Assembly: GCA_030624695.1 (NCBI GenBank)
Contig: JAUXJP010000051.1
Span: forward strand, 1-6,865
Direction: 5' to 3'
DNA: 6,865 nt
Origin: Candidatus Dadabacteria bacterium
GTDB lineage: Bacteria; Desulfobacterota_D; UBA1144; Nemesobacterales; JAJCZQ01
The notes below the pieces were generated by a model. It did not search any database, had not been told where the DNA came from, and saw only the letters and a program-made list of their open reading frames with translations. Positions 1 to 6,100 of the stretch are shown piece by piece. The stretch's first letter is position 1. Each line of letters starts with the position of its first letter. Position numbers and translations under genes: made by a program.

Positions 1-86
1 TAGCAATGGATGAGCAGTTAAGGTTTGCTATAAGGGAAGGCGGAAGAACAGTTGGTGCTGGTGTTGTTACCAGTATAATTGAATAA
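1..86 (+). CDS. tuf: Elongation factor Tu, C-terminal end (partial)
   Basis: Only the last 27 full codons and the stop are present; the reading frame begins at base 3, and the first two bases finish a codon that lies outside the window. The visible peptide AMDEQLRFAIREGGRTVGAG followed by VVTSIIE matches the very conserved end of EF-Tu domain 3, the beta-barrel that helps hold aminoacyl-tRNA. EF-Tu is the cytoplasmic GTPase that delivers aminoacyl-tRNA to the ribosomal A site. The family usually ends VVTKIIE or similar, so the length of the tail is normal. A tuf copy just before tRNA-Trp and secE is the common bacterial arrangement (tufB-like in E. coli terms). Whether a second tuf exists elsewhere cannot be seen. 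The stop codon TAA is 18 nt before the tRNA. Confidence 0.97.
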   Translation, partial: AMDEQLRFAIREGGRTVGAGVVTSIIE

Positions 87-104
87 ACGGATATGAAAAG
101 GTAT

Positions 105-178
105 AGGGCAGTAGCTCAATTAGGCAGAGCGCTGGTCTCCAAAACCAGAGGTTGCGGGTTCGATTCCCTCCTGCCCTG
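105..178 (+). tRNA. trnW: tRNA-Trp (anticodon CCA)
   Basis: A full cloverleaf can be folded by hand. The acceptor stem 105-111 (AGGGCAG) pairs perfectly with 171-177 (CTGCCCT), and G178 is the discriminator base expected for bacterial tRNA-Trp. The D stem is 114-117/127-130 with GG at 123-124 in the loop. The anticodon stem is 132-136/144-148 around loop CTCCAAA, with anticodon CCA at 139-141, which reads UGG. The T arm is 154-158/166-170 with loop TTCGATT. One T-stem pair, C155 with T169, does not match. The 3' CCA is not encoded (AAA follows G178), so it must be added after transcription. The gene lies 18 nt after tuf and 11 nt before secE on the same strand, so it is probably cut out of a shared transcript by RNase P and a 3' nuclease such as RNase Z. 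Confidence 0.97.
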
Positions 179-189
179 AAAAAGTTGAT

Positions 190-393
190 ATGAAAAATTT
201 TAATGAATACAAAGAAACAGTAACAACGTTTACTAGAGATATAAATTTAGAACTTACAAAGATTTCTTGGCCTAACAGAAGTGAAACCATAAAATCAACA
301 ATAGCAGTTCTGACTATTTCCGGGATATTTGCATTGTTTCTGTCAGCTTGTGATTATGTGTTTTCTATGATATTTGGAGCAATATTAAGTTAA
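190..393 (+). CDS. secE: Preprotein translocase subunit SecE (67 aa, single-TM form)
   Basis: SecE is the small essential subunit that clamps the two halves of the SecY channel in the inner membrane, supporting protein export and membrane insertion. The protein has an amphipathic N-terminal region, the conserved family motif around residues 21-32 (ELTKISWPNRSE, with the typical K-x-x-W-P-x-R-x-E pattern), and one hydrophobic membrane segment at about residues 36-62 with Asp55 inside it. This is the short one-helix form found in most bacteria; E. coli SecE is longer with two extra helices. The start at 190 is only 11 nt after the tRNA discriminator base, and no Shine-Dalgarno is recognisable in AAAAAGTTGAT. 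No alternative in-frame start fits, because the tRNA lies immediately upstream. It is followed after 11 nt by nusG, the usual partner in the operon. Confidence 0.95.
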   Translation: MKNFNEYKETVTTFTRDINLELTKISWPNRSETIKSTIAVLTISGIFALFLSACDYVFSMIFGAILS

Positions 394-404
394 GAATATA
401 AACA

Positions 405-962
405 ATGGAAAAAAAATGGTACGTAGTTCACGTTAATACAGGTTTTGAAAATAAAATTAAGGTAATAATTGATGATAACATTGAAAACAACAGAAGTAAT
501 ATCAGTGTTGAAGAGGTACTATTACCAACAGAGACTGTAGTTGAGGCCCAAAAGGGTGGCAAGAAAAAAACATCTGTAAGAAAATTTTTTCCTGGTTACA
601 TACTTCTAAAAATGACCCTTGATGAACATACATGGCATTTTATTAGAAATATTCCAAAGGTAATTGGATTTGTAGGTGGAAAAATAATTGATGGGAAAAT
701 TGACCCTAATTCCGTGCCTAGTGTAGATGAGAAAGAAATAGCGAGTATTAAAACTAAAATTAAGGAAGGTAAATTAAAACCAATACCAAAGATTGCTTTT
801 GAAAAGGGTGAGACAGTCAAAGTTATAGAAGGCCCATTCGCTAATTTTTCCGGAATAATTGAAACAATTAAGCCGGAAAAGGGTAGAATTCAGGTTTCAG
901 TAACTATTTTTGGCCGAACGACGCCTATAGAGTTGGATTTTAATCAAGTGGAGAAGATTTAA
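405..962 (+). CDS. nusG: Transcription termination/antitermination factor NusG (185 aa)
   Basis: NusG binds the RNA polymerase clamp across the main cleft, reduces pausing, and through its KOW domain contacts Rho or ribosomal protein S10, coupling transcription to translation. The N-terminal NGN domain (about residues 1-95) shows KKWYVVHVNTGFENK at the start and RKFFPGYILLKM near residues 59-70, followed by TWHFIRNIPKVIGFVGG, all family hallmarks. A charged linker follows, then the KOW domain from about residue 132 (FEKGETVKVIEGPFANFSG), ending in the usual short tail. Length is normal for the family (about 175-185). The start ATG is 11 nt after the secE stop, with an A-rich leader and no clear Shine-Dalgarno. 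The stop TAA shares its last base with the rplK start (TAATG), suggesting translational coupling to L11. Confidence 0.97.
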   Translation: MEKKWYVVHVNTGFENKIKVIIDDNIENNRSNISVEEVLLPTETVVEAQKGGKKKTSVRKFFPGYILLKMTLDEHTWHFIRNIPKVIGFVGGKIIDGKIDPNSVPSVDEKEIASIKTKIKEGKLKPIPKIAFEKGETVKVIEGPFANFSGIIETIKPEKGRIQVSVTIFGRTTPIELDFNQVEKI

Positions 963-1378
963 TGAAGAAAATAGACGGATATTTAAAACTTTTGATTGAT
1001 GCGGGGAAAGCATCACCTTCACCTCCAGTAGGCCCGGCACTTGGACAAAAAGGGATAAACATTATGGAGTTCTGTAAAGCTTTTAATGCACAAACCTCCA
1101 AAAAGGAAGGTTTATTGCCGGTAGTTGTAACTGTTTTTACTGACAGGTCTTTTACTTTTGAAGTAAAGACACCCCCTGTTTCGTATTTGCTGAAAAAAGC
1201 AGCTGGTATTGAGAAAGGTTCAGGTCAGGTCCCAAGAGTTAAAGTTGGAAAAGTGTCGAGAGACAAAGTCCATGAAATTGCAAAAATAAAACTTGAAGAC
1301 CTGAATACCGATAACATAGAAGCAGCATTTAAGATTATAGAAGGCACTGCAAAAAGCATGGGTATTGAAATAGAATAA
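962..1378 (+). CDS. rplK: 50S ribosomal protein L11 (138 aa)
   Basis: L11 binds the GTPase-associated centre of 23S rRNA (the thiostrepton region), forms the base of the L7/L12 stalk, and helps in factor-dependent steps and the stringent response. The N-terminal domain contains the signature PPVGPALGQKGINIMEFCKA (residues 21-40) with prolines 21, 22 and 25, the region contacted by thiostrepton-type antibiotics. The C-terminal rRNA-binding domain shows DRSFTFEVKTPPVSYLLKKA, then GSGQVPR and the closing IIEGTAKSMGIEIE. The start overlaps the nusG stop by one base and has GGAG at 950-953, 8 nt upstream, inside nusG. The loop between NAQT (42-45) and PVVVTV is one to two residues shorter than in the homologues I remember. 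It is followed by rplA after 22 nt, the conserved L11-L1 pair. Confidence 0.97.
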   Translation: MKKIDGYLKLLIDAGKASPSPPVGPALGQKGINIMEFCKAFNAQTSKKEGLLPVVVTVFTDRSFTFEVKTPPVSYLLKKAAGIEKGSGQVPRVKVGKVSRDKVHEIAKIKLEDLNTDNIEAAFKIIEGTAKSMGIEIE

Positions 1379-1400
1379 AATTATTCATAGAGGCTTTTAA

Positions 1401-2123
1401 ATGAAAAAAGGGAAAAAATTTATAGAAGTTTTAAATTTAATAGATAAAGACAAGCAATACACTGTAAGTGAAGCAATAGATTTAATTGATAAAACTAAAA
1501 GAGCAAAATTTGATGAAAGTGTGGATGTTGCTATAAGACTTGGAATAGATCCAAAACAAGCTGATCAGCAGATTAGGATGGCTGTGAATTTGCCACATGG
1601 CACGGGTAAAGATGTTAAAGTGCTTGTATTTGCAAATGAAGAAAAAGCTTCTGAGGCAACCGCAGCAGGTGCAGATTTTGCAGGACTGGATGAATTTATA
1701 GAAAAAATAACTAGTGAAAACTGGCTGGGTTTTGACGTAGTAATAGCAACACCTGATGTTATGAGTAAAGTTGGTAAACTCGGAAAGTTTTTAGGACCCA
1801 GAGGTTTAATGCCTAACCCAAAAGTCGGAACAATAACGAATGATATAACTGAGGCTGTTAAGCTTTCTAAAGCAGGAAGAATTGAAATCAAAAATGATAA
1901 AGGTGCTGTTGTTCACGCACCAATAGGCAAAGTCTCATTTGGTACAGAAAAAATCAGGGAAAATTTTATGTCAGTTGTTAATGTAATTAACAGATCTAAA
2001 CCATCTTCATCCAAAGGTATTTATTTAAGAAAGGTTACTATATCCAACACAATGGGGCCAGGTATCAATATTGATACAGGTGATATTAGGGAATCTTTAA
2101 AAGGGTTTAATGCAGCAGCTTAA
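1401..2123 (+). CDS. rplA: 50S ribosomal protein L1 (240 aa)
   Basis: L1 forms the mobile L1 stalk of the large subunit, which guides deacylated tRNA out of the E site. In E. coli it also represses translation of the rplKA message. The protein shows the two-domain L1 layout: an N-terminal part (KKFIEVLNLID, then FDESVDVAIRLGIDPKQADQ at about residues 37-56, and VNLPHGTGK), a Rossmann-like middle domain ending with the diagnostic FLGPRGLMPNPKVGTIT at residues 130-146, and a return to domain I with KGIYLRKVTISNTMGPGINI. Length is as expected (230-240). The start is supported by GAGG at 1390-1393, 7 nt upstream. There is no untranslated leader before rplK with room for a separate L1-binding mimic, so any autoregulatory site would have to overlap the end of nusG; I could not identify one. 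Confidence 0.97.
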   Translation: MKKGKKFIEVLNLIDKDKQYTVSEAIDLIDKTKRAKFDESVDVAIRLGIDPKQADQQIRMAVNLPHGTGKDVKVLVFANEEKASEATAAGADFAGLDEFIEKITSENWLGFDVVIATPDVMSKVGKLGKFLGPRGLMPNPKVGTITNDITEAVKLSKAGRIEIKNDKGAVVHAPIGKVSFGTEKIRENFMSVVNVINRSKPSSSKGIYLRKVTISNTMGPGINIDTGDIRESLKGFNAAA

Positions 2124-2151
2124 TATTTAGAGCTATTTTAGGGAGATTTGT

Positions 2152-2673
2152 ATGTTATCAAAAGAAACTAAACAGGAAGTTATTAACCAGATAAATGAAA
2201 GGTTTAAATCTAACCCATCCGTATTTGTCCTTGAATTCAAAGGTTTAACAGTAAAAGAACTGGAAAATGTTCGTAAAGACTTAAGACAGACCAACAGTGA
2301 ACTTAAGATAGTTAAAAATACTTTACTTAAAAAAGCTGCCGAAGATACCGACGCTGGACAGTTAAGCAATCTGTTTGTAGGTTCAACAGCAATTGCTTTT
2401 TGTTACGAAGATTCAGCTGCAACCGCAAAAGTGTTTGTGAAATCAGCAAAAGAGTACGAACTTCTAAATATTAAAGGTGGTTTACTTGAAGGTAAAGTTG
2501 TAAGTGTTGATGAGATAGAAAAAATTTCAAAACTCCCTTCAAGGATAGAATTAATTGCACAGTTTATGGGGCTGCTAAATTCCCCTATGTCCAATTTTTT
2601 ATATTCATTACAAAATATGCAAACAAAATTTTTATATGCATTAGAAGCATTAAAAGAAAAGAAAGAAAAATAA
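2152..2673 (+). CDS. rplJ: 50S ribosomal protein L10 (173 aa)
   Basis: L10 anchors the L7/L12 dimers to 23S rRNA at the stalk base next to L11. The N-terminal RNA-binding domain has typical wording: KQEVINQINERFKSNPSVFV, then FKGLTVKELENVRKDLRQ at about residues 29-46 and the conserved VKNTLLKKA. After a middle domain with LFVGSTAIAF comes a C-terminal helical tail (residues about 145-173, NFLYSLQNMQTKFLYALEAL) ending in a Lys/Glu-rich tip; this is the helix on which L12 N-terminal domains dock. The number of L12 dimers it carries cannot be settled by eye. The start is supported by GGGAG at 2141-2145, 6 nt upstream. The gap from rplA is only 28 nt, too short for the long structured L10 leader seen before rplJ in many bacteria. 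Confidence 0.97.
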   Translation: MLSKETKQEVINQINERFKSNPSVFVLEFKGLTVKELENVRKDLRQTNSELKIVKNTLLKKAAEDTDAGQLSNLFVGSTAIAFCYEDSAATAKVFVKSAKEYELLNIKGGLLEGKVVSVDEIEKISKLPSRIELIAQFMGLLNSPMSNFLYSLQNMQTKFLYALEALKEKKEK

Positions 2674-2689
2674 TATTAGATAAGTAACT

Positions 2690-2695
2690 AGGAGG
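2690..2695 (+). promoter_or_regulatory. Perfect Shine-Dalgarno for rplL
   Basis: AGGAGG ends 8 nt before the rplL ATG at 2704. It is the only full consensus ribosome binding site in the window. L7/L12 is the only ribosomal protein present in several copies per ribosome, so a stronger site here than at rplJ (GGGAG) fits the need for more L12 than L10 from one message. The link to dose is inferred. Confidence 0.85.
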
Positions 2696-2703
2696 TATTA
2701 TCC

Positions 2704-3096
2704 ATGGCTGATATAAACAAAGCCGATGTTGTAAACTACTTGGAAAAAGCAAGTATGATTGAGATCTCAGAGTTAATAAAAGAGATTGAAGAAAAATTTG
2801 ATATACAGGCAGCACCTGCACAGGTAGCCGTAGCAGCTGCACCCGGAGCAGCCGGTGGAGCAGATGCACCTGCAGCAGCTGAAAAAACTGAATTTGATGT
2901 AGTTTTAAAAGACTTTGGTGAAAACAAGATTCAGGTTATTAAAGCGGTAAGGGGAGTTACCTCTCTCGGACTTAAAGAAGCAAAGGATTTAGTTGAAAGT
3001 GCACCTAAGAGTGTTAAAGAAGGTGTAGCCAAGGAAGAAGCTGAAGAAGTAAAGAAAAAGCTTGAAGAAGCTGGCGCAACAGTAGAATTAAGTTAA
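2704..3096 (+). CDS. rplL: 50S ribosomal protein L7/L12 (130 aa)
   Basis: L7/L12 is the multi-copy acidic stalk protein that recruits and stimulates EF-Tu, EF-G, IF2 and release factors. The N-terminal dimerisation domain (about residues 1-34: VVNYLEKASMIEISELIKEI) binds L10. Next is the flexible hinge, residues about 36-59, made almost only of Ala, Pro and Gly. The C-terminal factor-binding domain starts at about residue 61 (KTEFDVVLKDFGENKIQVIK) and contains the highly conserved VIKAVRGVTSLGLKEAKDLV stretch, then KEEAEEVKKKLEEAGATVEL. The domain order, acidic character and length are normal for a bacterial L12. The hinge makes 2808-2880 locally GC-rich through GCA/GCT/CCT/GGA codons; this is composition, not transfer. 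The gene follows rplJ by 30 nt and has the strongest ribosome binding site of the window. Confidence 0.98.
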   Translation: MADINKADVVNYLEKASMIEISELIKEIEEKFDIQAAPAQVAVAAAPGAAGGADAPAAAEKTEFDVVLKDFGENKIQVIKAVRGVTSLGLKEAKDLVESAPKSVKEGVAKEEAEEVKKKLEEAGATVELS

Positions 3097-3105
3097 TTCC
3101 TTTTT
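3085..3105 (+). terminator. Possible weak attenuator hairpin at the end of rplL
   Basis: GAATTA (3085-3090) and TAATTC (3094-3099) form a perfect 6-bp stem with a 3-nt loop (AGT), followed by C and five T residues (3101-3105). The hairpin includes the rplL stop codon. Only one pair is G-C, so as an intrinsic terminator it would be weak, and translating ribosomes would disrupt it. In E. coli a partial terminator between rplL and rpoB lowers rpoBC expression below that of the ribosomal genes; this element sits in the matching place. The function is inferred from position, and chance formation in AT-rich DNA is a real alternative. Confidence 0.3.
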
Positions 3106-3127
3106 GTTATATTTAAATAATAAGTCC

Positions 3128-3133
3128 GGGGGT
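3128..3133 (+). promoter_or_regulatory. G-rich ribosome binding site that fixes the rpoB TTG start
   Basis: GGGGGT lies 7 nt before the TTG at 3141, in the 44-nt gap after rplL. It pairs well with the anti-Shine-Dalgarno end of 16S rRNA, with G-U tolerance. No ATG occurs in the rpoB frame between the upstream in-frame stop (TAA, 3114-3116) and this TTG. The next possible start, GTG at 3150, is too far from the site, so TTG is the favoured initiation codon. Confidence 0.75.
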
Positions 3134-3140
3134 AATAAAT

Positions 3141-6100
3141 TTGAGCCTTGTGAAGCATGAAAACTATATTTTTAGAAAGGATTTTTCAAAAATACCGACT
3201 GTGCTTGAAATACCTCATTTATTAGAGGTACAGATCGAGTCATATAAAGAGTTTTTACAGGAAAATGTAAAACACGAAGACAGAGTGCCAAAGGGCTTGC
3301 ATGGTGCGCTTACCACTGTATTCCCTATAGATGACTATAACGGTAAAGCATCATTAGAATATATAAAGTACCGTATAGACGTACCGAAATACGAAGAAGA
3401 GGAATGCAGGCTCAAGGGTTATACGTATGTATCACCTCTTTACGTAACATTCAGACTTATCGTATGGGATATCCCTGAAGATCCAGATCAGGAAAAGTCC
3501 GTCCGTGATATTAAAGAACAGGAAGTATTCTTTGGTGAAGTTCCAATGATGACCCAAAATGGTTCTTTTATTGTTAATGGTACAGAAAGGGTAATTGTCA
3601 ATCAGCTTCATAGGTCACCTGGTGTTTTTTTTGACAATGTAAAAAGTAAAGATACCCTGGGTAGAGGTTCCTTCTCAGCAAGAATAGTTCCCCAGGATGG
3701 AAGATGGCTTGATTTTGAATTTGATTCAAAAGATATGCTTCATGTACGTATTGACAGGAAAAAGAAGTTTCATGTGACTGTTTTACTAAAGGCTATGGGT
3801 TATTCGCCAAAAGAGATCATGGATTATTTTTATCCTGTTGAAACTGTAAATATATCAGCCGATGAATACTTAAAAGGAATTAATCCTGAAACAATTACTT
3901 ATCAGAAAACAACTATAGATATAGTTGATCCAAAATCAGGTGATGTTCTTATACGAAAAGGTAGAAGGTTTGTAAAAGGACTATTAAATAGGCTTGAAAA
4001 AGCAAAAATAAAAAAGATACCTGTAGCTGAATCTGAAATCTTGGATAAAATATCCGCTGAGGACATTGTAGATCCCAAAACTGGTGAAATTTTAATTAAC
4101 TTTAATGAGACTATTACTGAAGATTCATTAAAGATAATTAAAGAAAATAAGATAAAAGCTATAAAGTTGTATTATATAGACAACATTGCTGTAATTCCTT
4201 CGCTGAGAAATACCTTGCTTGCTGATAAGACAGAGACGAATGAAAATGCAATAACAGAAATATACAAGAAATTCAGGCCAACTGATCCACCTACATTAAA
4301 TATCGCAGAAACATTTTTTGAAAACATGTTTTTCAACCCAGACACTTACAGGTTGTCAAAAGTAGGCAGAATTAAAATTAATTATAAGCTGGGGCAGACA
4401 TTACCAGATGATCATTTAACCCTTACTAAGGAAGATATACTTTTATCAATAAAATATTTACTTGACTTAAGGGGTGGCAGGGGTCTTACAGATGATATTG
4501 ACCATCTTGGAAACAGAAGGGTAAGAACCGTTGGGGAATTAATTGAAGACCGTTTTTATCATGGTTTTGAAAGGCTAGCTAGGTCAGTTAAAGAAAAAAT
4601 GGGATATCAGACAATTGAGAATATGATGCCCAGTGAAATTTTGATTCCTAAAACTGTTACTTCGGTAGTAAAAGAATTTTTTACCACAGGACAGCTTTCA
4701 CAATTTATGGATCAAACAAATCCATTATCAGAAATAACTCATAAAAGAAGATTAAGTGCATTAGGTCCCGGTGGACTAACAAGAGAAAGGGCAGGTTTTG
4801 AGGTAAGAGACGTTCATTCATCTCATTATGGAAGAATATGCCCGATTGAAACACCTGAGGGACCAAATATTGGTCTTATTTCAAGCTTGAGTACTTATGC
4901 CAAGATTAATAACTTTGGTTTTATACAAACACCTTACCGTGTTGTAGAAGATTCTAAAGTTACAAAAGAAATTGTTTATCTAAACGCCTTAGAAGAAGAA
5001 CAATATATTATTGCACAGGCAAATGCTCCTGTAGATCAAGACGGTCTTTTTAAGGCAAAACTAATTTCTACAAGGCACAGGGGAGAATTCTTAATGGTTG
5101 AGCCGGAAAAGGTTAACTTAATGGATGTATCACCTACGCAGCTCGTATCTGTTTCTGCTTCATTAATTCCATTTCTAGAACATGATGATGCTAACAGGGC
5201 ATTAATGGGTTCTAATATGCAACGCCAGGCTGTACCGCTTATAAGAACAGATGCCCCACTAGTAGGAACAGGAATTGAAAGCAGGGTTGCAAAAGACTCG
5301 GGTGTAACTGTTGTTGCAAAGAATGAAGGTGTCATAGAATATGTCGATGCAAATAAAATAGTTGTAAAATCAAACAATATTAACGATTCCGATGGTGGAG
5401 TTGATATATATAATTTATTAAAATTTCAAAAATCAAACCAGAGTACCTGCTGGAACCAGACGCCTATTGTTTCTAAGGGACAATCAATAATAAAAGGTCA
5501 GGTAATTGCAGACGGACCATCCACAGATGAAGGAGAACTTGCCTTAGGGCATAACATTACCGTCGCATTTATGCCATGGGGTGGTTACAACTTCGAGGAT
5601 GCTATTCTAATTAGTGAAAGGCTAGTTAAAGAAGATTCTTTTACCTCAATACATATTGATGAAGCCGAATGTATAGCAAGGGAAACAAAATTAGGAAGAG
5701 AAGAGATCACCAGGGATATCCCAAATGTTGGTGAAGAGTCTCTTCGTAACCTTGATGAAAGTGGAATAATAAGGGTTGGTGCCGTTGTCAAACAGGGAGA
5801 CATTCTCGTAGGTAAAATTTCTCCTAAAGGTGAAACTCAGCTGTCACCCGAAGAAAGACTATTAAGAGCAATATTTGGTGATAAAGCCGGCGATGTTAAA
5901 GATACATCACTCAGAGCTTCACCCGGATTATATGGAACTGTAATAGATGTAAAAGTACTTGTTTCAAGGGCAATTGAAAAAGACGACAGATCAAAAAAGA
6001 TAGAAGATCTAGAAGTAACAAAACTGAAACAGGATAAGGACGATGAAATTGTTATCCTTAAACAAGACGGTTTTGATAGAATTAAATTATTACTTCTTGA

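Noticed and set aside
79..107. TTGAAT (79-84) with TATAGG (102-107) at 17-bp spacing as a promoter.
   Set aside because: The -10 would overlap the 5' end of the mature tRNA, so it could not make tRNA-Trp, and the match is poor and partly inside tuf.
93..179. Short open frame from ATG 93 through the tRNA to TGA at 177-179.
   Set aside because: It covers the tRNA-Trp gene, whose cloverleaf explains the sequence; it has no ribosome site and the peptide is not recognisable.
1565..1891. 108-codon open frame on the minus strand.
   Set aside because: It is antisense to the clearly coding rplA and has low-complexity Ser/Leu/Ile-rich translation without a family match.
2117..2134. AGCT/AGCT pairing between rplA and rplJ as a regulatory hairpin.
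   Set aside because: Only four pairs with a ten-base loop; AGCT is self-complementary and expected by chance.
2585..2869. 94-codon minus-strand frame across the rplJ-rplL junction.
   Set aside because: It is antisense to two ribosomal protein genes; the Leu-rich translation mirrors AT-rich and Lys/Gln codons on the other strand.
2808..2882. GC-rich stretch with repeated GCA/GCC/CCT units in rplL as a repeat or CRISPR-like element.
   Set aside because: It encodes the Ala/Pro/Gly hinge normal for L7/L12; the repetition is codon-level low complexity.
3150..3152. GTG as the rpoB start.
   Set aside because: It lies 16 nt from the G-rich ribosome site, while TTG 3141 is at the right distance; it remains a lesser alternative.
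5036..5377. 113-codon minus-strand open frame within rpoB.
   Set aside because: The + strand here reads conserved RpoB sequence without break; the antisense product has no recognisable domain.
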